Counted from the first letter of the stretch, positions 1 through 10,739 are shown. The stretch is 64,000 nt of DNA from Acidobacteriota bacterium (GCA_021780315.1 JAJXYY010000003.1:22325-86324); one strand, 5' to 3'. The notes: generated from the letters alone by a model not told the origin. Numbers and translations: made by a program.

Positions 1-797
1 GCAAGTTTTCCGTGGATGGGCATGAGTACCAGGTGCCGCTGAACAACAACGGCAACTCGCTGCATGGCGGCACGGTGGGATTCGATCAGGCGGTGTGGCA
101 GGCGCATGCGGTGGCCGATGGCGTGGAGATGACGCTGGTAAGCAAGGACGGCGATCAGGGCTATCCTGGCACGCTGACGGCGCATGTGCGTTACACAATT
201 CATCATGGTGCGCTGCGGATCGACTACAGCGTGTCGAGCGACAAGGCGACGGTGGTGAACCTGACGAATCACTCGTACTTCAACCTGGGCGGGGAGGGAT
301 CGGGGACGATTCTGGGCGAAGAGATGATGATCGCCGCCGATCGCTATACGCCGGTGGATGCAGGGCTGATCCCGACGGGCGAACTGGCGCCGGTGGAGGG
401 TACGCCGTTCGACTTCCGCAAGCCAACGGTGATTGGGGCCCGCATCAACGACAACAATGAGCAGTTGAAGATTGCCGGTGGGTACGACCATAACTGGGTG
501 CTGCGCGGCGCCAACGGTGAGACCAAGACGGCTGCCAAGGTATACGACCCGAAGAGTGGCCGCGTGCTGACGGTGACGACGACCGAGCCGGGCGTTCAGT
601 TCTACTCCGGGAATTTTCTGGATGGGACGAAGACGGGGCCGAGTGGCGTGGCGTACGGGAAGAATGCGGCACTCTGCCTGGAGACGCAGCACTATCCTGA
701 TTCGCCGAACCATCCTGCGTTCCCGACGACGTTGCTGAAGCCGGGCGAGGTTCGTCACAGCACGACGACGTTTACGTTTTCCATCCATTCGAAGTAA
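1..797 (+). CDS. galM: Aldose 1-epimerase (galactose mutarotase), 5' end outside window
   Basis: Interconverts the alpha and beta anomers of galactose, glucose and related aldoses. The reading frame is already open at base 3 and continues to a TAA at 795-797, so the N-terminus lies upstream of the window; about 264 residues are visible of the 340-390 usual for secreted or cytoplasmic GalM. Recognisable family motifs are NGNSLHGG near the visible start, NHSYFNLGG carrying the catalytic His, GGYDHNWVL, and LETQHYPDSPNHP carrying the catalytic Glu. Both catalytic residues are present, so the protein is probably active. It is followed after 54 bases by a CoA-transferase on the same strand, with no visible functional link. 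Confidence 0.95.
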   Translation, partial: KFSVDGHEYQVPLNNNGNSLHGGTVGFDQAVWQAHAVADGVEMTLVSKDGDQGYPGTLTAHVRYTIHHGALRIDYSVSSDKATVVNLTNHSYFNLGGEGSGTILGEEMMIAADRYTPVDAGLIPTGELAPVEGTPFDFRKPTVIGARINDNNEQLKIAGGYDHNWVLRGANGETKTAAKVYDPKSGRVLTVTTTEPGVQFYSGNFLDGTKTGPSGVAYGKNAALCLETQHYPDSPNHPAFPTTLLKPGEVRHSTTTFTFSIHSK

Positions 798-851
798 CGG
801 CAAGAGCGCGGCCGCTGGCGACCTGCTGGCGGCTGCGCGGAGTCTGGCAGC

Positions 852-1552
852 ATGAACAAAGTGGTTCTATCAGCGGATGCGGCGGTGGCCGATATCGCCA
901 GTGGTGCGACGGTGATGCTGGGTGGGTTTGGGTTGTGTGGTATTCCGGAGACCCTGATTGCCGCGTTGGTGCGGCTGGGCGTGCAGGGGCTGCATACGAT
1001 CAGCAACAATATGGGGGTCGACGGCTTTGGCATGGGGCTGATGCTGGAGGCGGGCATGATTGCGTCGCACGTTGGCAGCTATGTGGGGGAGAACCGGCGG
1101 CTGGAGACGATGGTGCTGCAGGGGCAGTTGGACCTGACGTTGATTCCGCAAGGCACGCTGGCGGAGCGGATTCGTGCAGGTGGGGCGGGGATTCCGGCGT
1201 TTTATGTGCCGACCGGACTAGGCACGGTGGTGGCCGAGGGCAAGGAGACGCGGCAGATCGGCGAGCGGATGTATGTGCTGGAACATGCACTGCACGCGGA
1301 CGTTGCGCTGGTGAAGGCGTGGAAGGGCGATCGGCTGGGCAACCTGGTGTATCGCAAGACGGCGCGTAACTTCAATCCTGCGATGGCGACTGCGGCAGAC
1401 CTGACGATTGCCGAAGTGGAGGAGCTGGTAGAGCCGGGCGAGTTGGATCCGGACCAGATTGTGACCCCGGGTATTTATGTGGATCGGGTCGTCGTGGGGG
1501 CGGCGTATCGCAAGCCGATTGAGGCGGAGTTTATCCGTTCGGGAGGTGCAGC

Positions 1553-1556
<4 letters not shown>
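852..1556 (+). CDS. scoA: 3-oxoacid CoA-transferase subunit A
   Basis: Alpha subunit of a two-subunit CoA-transferase of the succinyl-CoA:3-ketoacid (SCOT) type, which moves CoA from succinyl-CoA to acetoacetate or a similar acid. The 234-residue length is normal. The N-terminus has the glycine-rich LGGFGLCGIPETLI segment typical of this subunit, followed by TISNNMG and a central FYVPTGLGT block. The ATG at 852 is preceded by a weak GGAG. Its stop overlaps the start of the B subunit by four bases (ATGA at 1553-1556), which implies translational coupling and an equimolar heteromer. The exact acyl substrate cannot be told from sequence. Confidence 0.94.
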
Positions 1557-2215
<659 letters not shown>

Positions 2216-2242
2216 GCTGCGCAGCGACGGAGTGCGCGTGGG

Positions 2243-3568
2243 ATGAGCGACATGAGGGAAGAACTGAAGCAACAGGCACGGGATATTTTTGCCCATGCGC
2301 TGGAGGCGTCGCGGGTGGCTCCGGTGATGGAGGCGCGGATTCGGTTTGAGGGTGATGCGCTGTGGGTGGACAGCGATGCGTACAGGTTATCGGATTATGC
2401 GCGGGTCGTCGTGATAGCGACGGGGAAGGCTGCGGGTGTGATGGCAGCGACGTTTCTGCGGCTGGCTGGAACGCAGGCTGCACGGATGGAAGCGGTGGTG
2501 TGCGGGGTGGGAGAGATGCCGGGGCTTCCGGCTGGGGCAAGGGTGTATCGCGGTGGGCATCCTACGCCAAATGAGGCTTCGAGTGCAGCGGCGGAGGATG
2601 TGTTGCGTACGCTGGGTTCGCTGACGGAGCGGGATCTGGCGGTGTTTCTGGTGAGTGGTGGCGGATCTGCGCTGGTGGAGAAGTTTATGCGCGAGGATGC
2701 GACCGAGGCGGAGGTGGCGGCGACGCATCGGGCGCTGGTGGAGAGCGGGCTTCCTATTGCCGCGATGAATGTAGTGCGGAAGCATCTCTCGGCGGTGAAG
2801 GGTGGACGGCTGGCAGCAGCTGCGGCTCCGGCGGAGCAGTTGACGGTGTTGGTGTCGGATGTGCCTGCGGGCGAGTTGGATGCGTTGTCCTCGGGGCCGA
2901 CCCTTCCGGACCGCAGTACGGTGGCCGATGTGCGCCGGATTGTGGCGCAGTATGGATTGGAGAGTGTGCTGCCGAAACGCGTGGCTGCGATGCTGCTTGA
3001 TCCCGAGTTGGCGGAGACGCCGAAGGAGCAGGATGCTGCGTTTGCAAGGTCGCGGTGGTACTGCCTGCTGGATAGCGGATCGTTGGCGGCTGCGGCGGCG
3101 GCACGGGCAGTCGCGCTGGGGTGGCGGGTAGAGATCGACAACGCCTGCGATGACTGGAGCGCGGCGGCGGCGGCGGAGTATCTGGTGGCGCGGCTGAGGC
3201 AGTTGCGCATGGCTGGCGAGCGAGTGTGTCTGCTCTCTGCTGGGGAGGTGACGGTGCGGGTGCCGACGACAGTGGCTGGGCGAGGAGGGCGGAATCAGCA
3301 CTTTGCGCTGTTGTGTTCCCAGAGGATTGCCGGGGAAGAGATCACCGTGTTGAGCGGGGGTAGCGACGGGATCGATGGCAACAGCGTTGCGGCCGGGGGA
3401 GTGGTGGATGGCAGCACGCTGGAGCGAGCGCAGCAGATGGGCTATCCGGTGGAGCAGGCGCTGGCACGATTTGATTCCGAAGGGCTGCTGGGATTGCTGG
3501 ACGACACCATCGTGACGGGGCCTACGGGGAACAACCTGCGCGATTTGCGGATTCTGCTGGCGCCTTAG
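2243..3568 (+). CDS. Glycerate 2-kinase, MOFRL family (DUF4147)
   Basis: Predicted ATP-dependent glycerate 2-kinase, making 2-phosphoglycerate from D-glycerate. This family was once annotated as hydroxypyruvate reductase TtuD. The 441 residues cover the N-terminal DUF4147 domain and the C-terminal MOFRL domain. Supporting motifs are YRGGHPTPNEAS near residue 105, VSGGGSALVEKF near 145, NVVRKHLSAVKGGRLA near 180, LVSDVPAGELDALSSGPT near 205, and GRGGRNQHFAL plus GGSDGIDGNSVAAGG in the MOFRL part. The gene follows scoB by 27 bases on the same strand and may be cotranscribed. It ends only 27 bases from the convergent regulator gene, with no terminator hairpin visible between them. Confidence 0.9.
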   Translation: MSDMREELKQQARDIFAHALEASRVAPVMEARIRFEGDALWVDSDAYRLSDYARVVVIATGKAAGVMAATFLRLAGTQAARMEAVVCGVGEMPGLPAGARVYRGGHPTPNEASSAAAEDVLRTLGSLTERDLAVFLVSGGGSALVEKFMREDATEAEVAATHRALVESGLPIAAMNVVRKHLSAVKGGRLAAAAAPAEQLTVLVSDVPAGELDALSSGPTLPDRSTVADVRRIVAQYGLESVLPKRVAAMLLDPELAETPKEQDAAFARSRWYCLLDSGSLAAAAAARAVALGWRVEIDNACDDWSAAAAAEYLVARLRQLRMAGERVCLLSAGEVTVRVPTTVAGRGGRNQHFALLCSQRIAGEEITVLSGGSDGIDGNSVAAGGVVDGSTLERAQQMGYPVEQALARFDSEGLLGLLDDTIVTGPTGNNLRDLRILLAP

Positions 3569-3595
3569 CGATGGGCTGGCCAAGGGGAGTGGTGG

Positions 3596-5617
3596 CTACT
3601 TGGCAGGGGCAGGCAGTCCGAGACGGTGGAGCAGGCTTTGGAACTCGGGGTCGGAGTGGAGGCCTTGGAACTGTGGGTCGACGCTGAGGAAGATCATGTT
3701 GTTTGAGCGGTCGTCGTAGGCCTGATTGAGCCAGTTGAGAGTCTCGTGGTGGTCGCCGAGCCCGGCATACAGGACCGCGAGGTAGAAGGGCGAGACGTAC
3801 TGGTTCTGGGAGCGTAGCTTGAGGTCGCGGAGCAGGTTGAGAGCCTCGGCACGTTTGCCGGAGACGGCGTAGACATGGCCGAGGGCTGCGACGACGGGCG
3901 GGATGTCGTGGGACATGGCGGCGGCCTTCTGTAACTCCGCGATGGCCTGTGGGTAGAGTCCCTTTTGTTCGAATGTCTGGCCGAGGACGATGTGTGCAAG
4001 GACAAAAGATGGGTCCATCTCGATGGCGTTGTTTAGCTGTGCGATGGCCTGGTCGTACTGTCCGGCCATGTAGAGCCGCCAGCCGAGGCTGAAGTTCATG
4101 CTGAGCGAGAGGGGATCGAGGGCGCGCGCACGGTTCATCTCGGCGATGCTTTCGGCGGAGCGTCCCATGGCGATCAGGTAGAGCGAGTAGCGCTGGTGGG
4201 CGGTGGCGTAGTTGGGGTTCAGTTCGATGGCGCGGCGGAAGCCGGTCTCGGCGGCCTTCCAGTTCCAGTCGTAGTTGAACTGAACGGTAGCGAGTGCGGT
4301 CTGGGTCTCGGCAAGAGAAGCGTCGAGTTCGACGGCGCGGATGGCTGCCTTTTCGGCTTTAGGCGCGACCTGGCTGGTGGGCACGGTGCCGACGATGGCG
4401 GCGCCAAGTATGCCGTAGCAGTCGGCCAGACCGGCGTAGGCGAGGGCGTACTGGGGGTCTTTCTCGGTAGCGGACTGGAAGTACTGGATGGCTTTTTCCA
4501 GGCCTTCTTCCGAGCGTTTACCCCAGTAGTAGCGGCCCTTGAGGTAGTCTTCGTAGGCTTCGGAGTTGACGGGGCGGCTAGTGGCGAGTCGCTCCTTGTC
4601 CTGGGGGGTGAGCTTGATCTGTATCTGGCTGACGATGGCGGAGGCGACCTGGTTCTGGAGGGTGAGGATGTCGCCCAGGGGGGCCTCGTAGGTGTCGGCC
4701 CAGAGGTGCCGGTCGGTGGAGACCTGAACCAGCTCCGCGGTGATACGGACGCGGTCGCCGGAGCGCAGAACGGTGCCCTCGACGACGGCATCGACGCCGA
4801 GATCCTGGGCGATCTTTTCGAGCGACTTGTGGGTGCCCTTGTACTCCATGGCGGTAGTGCGGGAGATAACGCGGATGGAGCTGATGCGGGCGAGGCTGGC
4901 GATGAGTTCGTCAGTCATCCCATCGGCAAAGTAGTCCTGATTCCTGTCGCCGGAGAGGTTGTCGAGCGGCAGTACGACCAGCGAAACGGGATGATTCGCA
5001 GAGAGGGCAGTCTGGTCGTGCTTTGGTCTCAACAAGATATAGGAGAGGACTGCCAGTAGAAGCAACAGGGCCAGCGCCACGCGGTACAGGCTGGTGTGCG
5101 AGAGGGCCAAACGGAAGGGCTGGGGGGCGGGCGGTTGGTGAAGCGGAACGGCAGGCAGCACAGCGGTGGGCTGGGACGCTGGAGCGACGGCCAGTTCGCC
5201 GTGGGGGGCGGAGGATGGCAATGCGGGGGGAACGGGCGGCGGCGCAGCGTCCACGGCGGGCTGCTCTTTTGCTATGTGTCGCACCGGCGCAATGAAGCGG
5301 TAGCCTTTACGAGGCTCTGTCTGGATGAAGATGGGGTTGTCGGAGGGGTCGCCCAGGGCCTCACGCAGCCGCATCATGGCGGTATTCAGGCTGTGGTCGA
5401 AGTCGACGAAGGTGTTTGGCTGCCAGAGGCGCTCGCGCAGGGTCTCGCGACTGATCAAGTCTCCGGGGCGTTCGAGGAGTACTTTGAGCAGGTTGAGTTG
5501 CTGCTCCTGCAAGCGAATGCGGTAACCATTTTTGCGCAGCTCATTGACATCGAGATCCAGCTCGAATCGTCCGAAGCGCAGCAGGGCCACTGCGGGCTCT
5601 GTTTTTAGTGGTGCCAT
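3596..5617 (-). CDS. Winged-helix DNA-binding / TolB-like / TPR membrane regulator
   Basis: A 673-residue CadC-like regulator, a domain order frequent in Acidobacteria. Residues about 12-115 form an OmpR/PhoB-type winged helix (FGRFELDLDVNELRKNG to TEPRKGYRFIAPV). A proline-rich linker follows, then one membrane helix near 178-198 (RVALALLLLLAVLSYILL). Residues about 210-350 resemble the TolB N-terminal adenylate-cyclase-associated domain (VVLPLDNLSGD, YFADGMTDELI). The C-terminal 300 residues are tandem tetratricopeptide repeats. The predicted topology puts the DNA-binding domain in the cytoplasm and the TPRs in the periplasm. It is divergent from the TonB-dependent receptor across about 300 bases and is a reasonable candidate regulator of it, but that link is positional only. 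Confidence 0.88.
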   Translation of the reverse strand: MAPLKTEPAVALLRFGRFELDLDVNELRKNGYRIRLQEQQLNLLKVLLERPGDLISRETLRERLWQPNTFVDFDHSLNTAMMRLREALGDPSDNPIFIQTEPRKGYRFIAPVRHIAKEQPAVDAAPPPVPPALPSSAPHGELAVAPASQPTAVLPAVPLHQPPAPQPFRLALSHTSLYRVALALLLLLAVLSYILLRPKHDQTALSANHPVSLVVLPLDNLSGDRNQDYFADGMTDELIASLARISSIRVISRTTAMEYKGTHKSLEKIAQDLGVDAVVEGTVLRSGDRVRITAELVQVSTDRHLWADTYEAPLGDILTLQNQVASAIVSQIQIKLTPQDKERLATSRPVNSEAYEDYLKGRYYWGKRSEEGLEKAIQYFQSATEKDPQYALAYAGLADCYGILGAAIVGTVPTSQVAPKAEKAAIRAVELDASLAETQTALATVQFNYDWNWKAAETGFRRAIELNPNYATAHQRYSLYLIAMGRSAESIAEMNRARALDPLSLSMNFSLGWRLYMAGQYDQAIAQLNNAIEMDPSFVLAHIVLGQTFEQKGLYPQAIAELQKAAAMSHDIPPVVAALGHVYAVSGKRAEALNLLRDLKLRSQNQYVSPFYLAVLYAGLGDHHETLNWLNQAYDDRSNNMIFLSVDPQFQGLHSDPEFQSLLHRLGLPAPAK

Positions 5618-5914
5618 AGAAAAACGACCTGATCTGTGAACGCAATGTTACGGAACGGCATGAAGTATAGCCAGCGAAATATTGCAGCGTCAACGCATTT
5701 CAGTGGGTGCCGGGGCGTTACCATGACGTGCAAGCTATTGATTCTGAATAAATAAGGCAGTTACCTCCAAATGCCTATTAGCTGAGGTGGAGTTGATTGC
5801 AGATTTTAGAATTGCGGGCTTAGGATGCGTCTGCTTTACGAACCCAACAATTGCAGTTGCAGCGTTGTCGGGCCATGAATGAAACCAGGACGCGTTTTGA
5901 GGCAAGGGAGAGCT
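5618..5914. other. Divergent intergenic region between TPR regulator and TonB receptor
   Basis: No gene is visible in these 297 bases. The stretch is AT-rich relative to its flanks, as expected for a promoter region. A candidate plus-strand promoter is TTGCAG at 5797-5802 and TAGGAT at 5821-5826, with 18 bases between. An inverted pair ACCTC/GAGGT lies near 5763-5789 and could be an operator. The receptor's Shine-Dalgarno sequence AGGGAG ends a few bases before ATG 5915. Regulation by the divergent winged-helix protein is inference. Confidence 0.4.
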
Positions 5915-8900
5915 ATGAAATTGAACACACGATATATGAAGTGGAAGTCAGTGTTATCGGCAGTCGCGGTGATTGCCGTATTCGTCTGGGTATGGTGTGT
6001 GCCGGGAGCAAGACAGGCATCGGCCCAGGTAGCTGGAGCGACTCTGTCGGGTACGGTGTCAGACCCCTCGGGAGCGATCGTGCCGAAGGCGACGGTTACG
6101 GTTCGCAATACGGCAACCAATGTCAGCCGTACGGTGACGACGAACTCAGAAGGCTTCTACTCGGCACCTAACCTTAATCCGGGACCGTATGAGGTAAAGA
6201 CGTCCGCCCCGGGTTTTTCTGCTCAAGTGCAGAAGAACATCGTTCTGACCGTGGGTGCGCAGATCACGTTCAACCCGTCGCTGGCTCTCGGCAAGGTCTC
6301 TGAGACGGTGGTGGTGACGGACGTTCCGCCGTCGGTGCAGACATCTTCGGCGACGGTGAGTGCGACCGTGGATGGCACGACGGTCCGTGAGCTTCCGTTG
6401 AATGGCCGCGACTGGACCTCCTTGGCTACCCTGGAGCCGGGCGTGGTGAGCGTTCCGAACCAGGCGACCACAGGATTCTCCGCGAACAAGGGGAACCGTG
6501 GCTTTGGCAACCAGCTTTCGGACGGTGGCCACCGGGCCAACGAAAACACCTACCGGGTCAACGGCATGGTGATCAACGACTATACCAATGCAGCACCGGG
6601 CGGTTCGACGGGCGTGAACCTGGGCGTCGACGCGATCGACCAGTTCTCGGTGCTGACCAGCAACTACACCTCGGAGTATGGCCGGACCTCAGGCGCGGTG
6701 ATCAACGCCATCACCAAGACCGGTACGAACCAGTTGCATGGCACGGCGTACTTCTTCGACCGCGACAGCATCTTCGATGCGCGCAATTACTTTGATGGCC
6801 CGACCATTCCTCCGTTCCGCCGCATTCAGTTTGGGGCTGCGGCCGGCGCGCCGATCATCAAGGACCGGACGTTTATCTTTGTCGACTACGAAGGTATCCG
6901 TCAGAGCCAACCGGTTTCGACGACAATCCACGTTCCGGACGCAGCGACGCGTGCACTGGCGGTTGCGGCGATTCAGCCTTATCTGGCGTTGTGGCCGGTT
7001 GCACCTGCGGGATCTCCGGATGTTGCCGGGATTCAGTCGTTCAACACGACGCTGCCGACCAAGGCGACGGAGAACTATGTGATCGCACGTCTGGATCAGA
7101 AGATCTCATCTTCGGACTCGGCGGATGCGACGTACTTCTTTGACTCGGGTCCGCAGACGCAGGGCGATCCGCTGGGCAATGCGGTCCACCAGGTTCTATC
7201 GCGCCGCCAGTTGGCTTCTGTCGAAGAGACGCACATCTTTTCGCCGGCGTTGGTCAACACGATTCGTGCGGGCGTAAGCCACATTACCGGACTGATCAAC
7301 TCGCCTGTCTCCGGCGATGCGGTTGCAACAGATGCGAAGCTTGCGATTGCTCCCGGTTCGGTGGCTCCGCCGCAGATCCCGGTCTCCGGGCTGACGACGG
7401 CCTATGGCTTGAACGGCTTCAACAAATTCAACCACGGTTGGACGTCGATCCAGGCGTACGACGATGCGTTTATCACCAAAGGGACGCAGTCGATCAAGGT
7501 CGGAGTGGCGTTCGAGCATATGCGTTACAACGTGTTGGAACAGTTGAGCCCCAACGGCCGCATGAACAACTACAGCCTGTCGGACTTTCTGAACAACGCA
7601 CCACACCAGTTGAATGCACTGGCTCCGGGCGGCTCGACGGAGGTTCGCTTCCGCGAGAATCTGTTTGCAGCGTACTTCCAGGACGACTGGCAGATCTCCA
7701 AGCATGTAGTTCTGAATCTGGGTATGCGGTATGAGGCCACCACACGTCCTACGGATGCGAGTAGTGTGGCGGCATATACGGTGAATGGATATACGGTTGC
7801 GGCTGCGGGTTTCCAGCAGATCACGACCTTGCAGAACTGCCAGTCCAGCCCCACGGCGTGCGGTCCGGTTGGTACGGACAGTCCGATTGCCAGCAACCCA
7901 ACGACCAAGGACTTTGAGCCGCGGGTAGGTATTGCATGGGACTTGTTCGGTACGGGCAAAACGGCGCTGCGTGCTTCGGCGGGTATGTTCGATGTGCTGC
8001 CTCTACCGTACGAGTTTGGCCTGAACACGGCTGCGACTGCCCCATTTCAGATTATCGGTGCGGACCATACCGCAACCCTGGGTACGGGTGTGGCGGACAG
8101 CAATGTGAACTTCAACCGGCAGAAGATCCGCAACCGTTACATCCAGCAGGATCCCAAGCGCGCGGCGGTCTACAACTGGAACGCCAGCATTCAGCAGGAT
8201 CTGGGCAAAGGCTTCACGCTGTTGGCTGCTTATGTTGGTTCGCGTTCGCTGCATCTTTCGGCGGCTGCGGACGATATCAATCTGGTACAGCCGACCGCCG
8301 TCTCTGGCGTTGGGCTGGTGTTTCCGTGCGATCCGACTGGCGGCAACTGCGCTGGAAACCAGAGCGGTACGCGGATTGACTCCAACTGGGGTGGTGGGGC
8401 TGGTATTCGTCCTGTCATCTTCGATGGCGCGTCGTCGTATGAAGGCTTCCAGTCTCAGATCAAGAAGGTGATGGCGCATGGCGTACAGGGGCAGTTCTCG
8501 TACACCTACAGCCATTGCAACGACCTCAGCTCTGCTCCTGTTACAGGAGATACCTACCTGAACTCGATCGCCGTGCCTTTGTTGTTGAACAAGCAGTATC
8601 GGGTTGGCGCTTGCGACTTTGATATTCGCTCGGTTGCAACCGGCAACGTGATCTGGGATATTCCTGCACCGAAGTTCTCCAATCTTCTGGCGAATGTTGC
8701 CACGAATGGTTGGGAGGTTGGCGGCATCTTGACTGCAGAGACCGGCGCGCCCTTTACGGTGACGGTTGGCGGCGGGAACGATCCGCTGGGCACGGGCTTC
8801 AACGGTGACTTCTCGATGGACTTCGCCGATCTGCTCTCGGGCTGCAATCCGACCGGTGGCAAGGGTGTGAACTACATCCATACCAACTGCTTTACGCCTC

Positions 8901-9313
8901 CGACGGCACCACTGAGCCTGGCACCGGCGACGGCGGCGAATCCATATGGTTGCGCCCCGGCGTCGTTCACCAACTACAGCGGACCGGCTGCTCCTTCGGG
9001 TCGTCAGTTCTGCTCCAATGTGCTGGGCAACTCGGGACGTAACCGTTTCTACGGACCGAAACTGACAGAGCTTGATATGTCCCTGTTCAAGAACACGAAG
9101 ATTCCGGTGATCTCGGACGTCTTCAACGTTCAGTTCCGGGCGGAGTTCTTCAACATCCTGAACCATACCAACTACCTGTCCCCGGGCTTTTTGAACACCG
9201 GTGGCCAGAACAACTCGGTGTATGACTTCGATGGCAGCACGCTACCGACTGCACTGAATCAGACGTCGACTTCATCGCGTCAGATCCAACTTGGAATGAA
9301 GTTCGTGTTCTAA
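5915..9313 (+). CDS. TonB-dependent receptor with carboxypeptidase-regulatory-like N-domain (Oar-like)
   Basis: Large outer-membrane receptor of the Oar/CarboxypepD_reg class abundant in Acidobacteria, where it is thought to import polymers or large solutes. The frame is open from 5879, but ATG 5915 has a good Shine-Dalgarno (AGGGAG) and leads straight into a signal peptide ending near ASAQ, so I chose it (1132 residues). Residues about 35-115 form the carboxypeptidase-like beta-sandwich (SGTVSDPSGAIVPKATVTV). The plug follows (LNGRDWTSLATLEPGVVS, then EYGRTSGAVINAITKTGTN). The rest is a beta-barrel ending in an aromatic residue (MKFVF), as expected for BAM recognition. The MFS transporter gene follows on the same strand; the substrate is unknown. 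Confidence 0.93.
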   Translation: MKLNTRYMKWKSVLSAVAVIAVFVWVWCVPGARQASAQVAGATLSGTVSDPSGAIVPKATVTVRNTATNVSRTVTTNSEGFYSAPNLNPGPYEVKTSAPGFSAQVQKNIVLTVGAQITFNPSLALGKVSETVVVTDVPPSVQTSSATVSATVDGTTVRELPLNGRDWTSLATLEPGVVSVPNQATTGFSANKGNRGFGNQLSDGGHRANENTYRVNGMVINDYTNAAPGGSTGVNLGVDAIDQFSVLTSNYTSEYGRTSGAVINAITKTGTNQLHGTAYFFDRDSIFDARNYFDGPTIPPFRRIQFGAAAGAPIIKDRTFIFVDYEGIRQSQPVSTTIHVPDAATRALAVAAIQPYLALWPVAPAGSPDVAGIQSFNTTLPTKATENYVIARLDQKISSSDSADATYFFDSGPQTQGDPLGNAVHQVLSRRQLASVEETHIFSPALVNTIRAGVSHITGLINSPVSGDAVATDAKLAIAPGSVAPPQIPVSGLTTAYGLNGFNKFNHGWTSIQAYDDAFITKGTQSIKVGVAFEHMRYNVLEQLSPNGRMNNYSLSDFLNNAPHQLNALAPGGSTEVRFRENLFAAYFQDDWQISKHVVLNLGMRYEATTRPTDASSVAAYTVNGYTVAAAGFQQITTLQNCQSSPTACGPVGTDSPIASNPTTKDFEPRVGIAWDLFGTGKTALRASAGMFDVLPLPYEFGLNTAATAPFQIIGADHTATLGTGVADSNVNFNRQKIRNRYIQQDPKRAAVYNWNASIQQDLGKGFTLLAAYVGSRSLHLSAAADDINLVQPTAVSGVGLVFPCDPTGGNCAGNQSGTRIDSNWGGGAGIRPVIFDGASSYEGFQSQIKKVMAHGVQGQFSYTYSHCNDLSSAPVTGDTYLNSIAVPLLLNKQYRVGACDFDIRSVATGNVIWDIPAPKFSNLLANVATNGWEVGGILTAETGAPFTVTVGGGNDPLGTGFNGDFSMDFADLLSGCNPTGGKGVNYIHTNCFTPPTAPLSLAPATAANPYGCAPASFTNYSGPAAPSGRQFCSNVLGNSGRNRFYGPKLTELDMSLFKNTKIPVISDVFNVQFRAEFFNILNHTNYLSPGFLNTGGQNNSVYDFDGSTLPTALNQTSTSSRQIQLGMKFVF

Positions 9314-9461
9314 GGGCCTGCCTTGTGCGGAGGCGAGTGTCTGCCTGATGGCTGGCACTCGTCTTCGAACGAGTTTGTCTACTTGCTTCATTTGTTTCAT
9401 GACCACACTTACCATTCCGTTGGAGGAATGGCAGTTTTCCCCTGAGCCCGGAGACAGCACC

Positions 9462-10739
9462 ATGCACATCGAAGACGACGTATCGGCATCGATCCCAGAC
9501 AAAGTAACCAAGGGTTGGCAGTTTGCAGTGGCCTCCGGCATTCTCGGCTGGGTGTTGGACGCATTTGATTTTTTTGTAGTGGTGTTTCTCTTCGATGCAT
9601 TGGCGAGTAACTTCCACGTTCAGAAGGTTGCGATCATCTGGACGATCTCGATAACGCTGGCGATGCGGCCGGTGGGTGCACTGATCTTCGGCGCGCTGGC
9701 GGATCGCTATGGACGGCGGCGGCCGCTGATGCTCTGCGTGGCGTACTTCTCCATCGTGACGGCGTTGAGTGGCTTTGCGCCAAACTATGCGTTTTTTGTG
9801 GTGATGCGGGCGCTGTATGGCATTGGCATGGGCGGCTACTGGGGGATTGGCGCTTCGTTTGCGATGGAGAATGCTCCGCGGAAGCGACGTGGATTTCTCT
9901 CGGGCATGATGCAGGGCGGCTATCCGTTCGGCTACCTGTTGGCGTCGGTCGGGATGCTGACGATCATGCCGCACTTTGGTTGGCGCGCAATGTTCCTGGT
10001 TGGTTCGTCGCTGGCAGCGGTCATCGTTGTGATGACATGGTTGTCGCCGGAGTCGGAGGCCTGGAAACTACACCGCATGGGATCGGTGGTCACGATCTTC
10101 AAGACGTTGTTCCAGCACATGGGCAGCTTCTCCTATCTGTTGCTGGTGATGGTGGTGATGTCGTGTCTGTCGCATGGCACACAGGACCTGTATCCAGACT
10201 TTCTCAAGACGCTACCGAGCATCAAGAATGTTTTGGTTCTGGGGATGAAGCCGCTGTACGGAATCCCGATTATCTACAACATCGGCGCGATCACGGGCGC
10301 GATCTTCTTCGGGCAGATCTCGGAGAAGATTGGCCGGCGCAATGCCATCATGCTGGCGTTGGGGTTGTCGCTGTTGTCGATTCCGGCGTGGGCATTTGGC
10401 GGCTCTCTGGCGATGCTGGTGGTGGGTTCGTATGTGATGCAGACGGGCGTACAAGGCGCGTTCGGCGTGATTCCGGCGCACCTGAATGAGCTGTCGCCGG
10501 ATTCGGTGCGGAGCTTGTTTCCCGGCTTCGTGTACCAGTTGGGCGTGCTGGTTGCCTCGCCTGCTGTGGCGCTGGAGTTTCGGTTGCGCGACCATTTTGG
10601 CTATCCCTGGGCACTGACCCTCTTTGAGGTGGTGGTGATCGTTCTGCTACTGTTCATCTTTGCGCTTGGGCCGGAGCAGCGTGGGCGCAGCTTTCAGCGC
10701 AGGGAGTCAGGGAGCGAGGCGGTCGAGGCCTCCCTGTAA
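9462..10739 (+). CDS. MFS transporter, sialate/carboxylate:H+ symporter type
   Basis: Twelve-helix major facilitator transporter. The N-terminal helix carries GWVLDAFDFFVVVFLF, resembling the NanT/Jen1 (SHS) group, and the cytoplasmic loop 2-3 signature GALADRYGRRRP is intact, with a repeat version GQISEKIGRRNA between helices 8 and 9. The frame is open from 9348, but ATG 9462 has a GGAG eight bases upstream and gives 425 residues starting at a normal cytoplasmic N-tail. Likely substrates are monocarboxylates, sialic acids or related organic acids, which cannot be resolved here. It follows the TonB receptor by about 150 bases without a clear terminator, so the pair might form an outer plus inner membrane uptake route. 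Confidence 0.87.
   Translation: MHIEDDVSASIPDKVTKGWQFAVASGILGWVLDAFDFFVVVFLFDALASNFHVQKVAIIWTISITLAMRPVGALIFGALADRYGRRRPLMLCVAYFSIVTALSGFAPNYAFFVVMRALYGIGMGGYWGIGASFAMENAPRKRRGFLSGMMQGGYPFGYLLASVGMLTIMPHFGWRAMFLVGSSLAAVIVVMTWLSPESEAWKLHRMGSVVTIFKTLFQHMGSFSYLLLVMVVMSCLSHGTQDLYPDFLKTLPSIKNVLVLGMKPLYGIPIIYNIGAITGAIFFGQISEKIGRRNAIMLALGLSLLSIPAWAFGGSLAMLVVGSYVMQTGVQGAFGVIPAHLNELSPDSVRSLFPGFVYQLGVLVASPAVALEFRLRDHFGYPWALTLFEVVVIVLLLFIFALGPEQRGRSFQRRESGSEAVEASL

Noticed and set aside
9428..9445. A five-codon plus-strand ORF next to GGAGGA before the MFS gene
   Set aside because: The purine run is only one base from the ATG, too close to serve it, and the peptide has no feature suggesting a leader.
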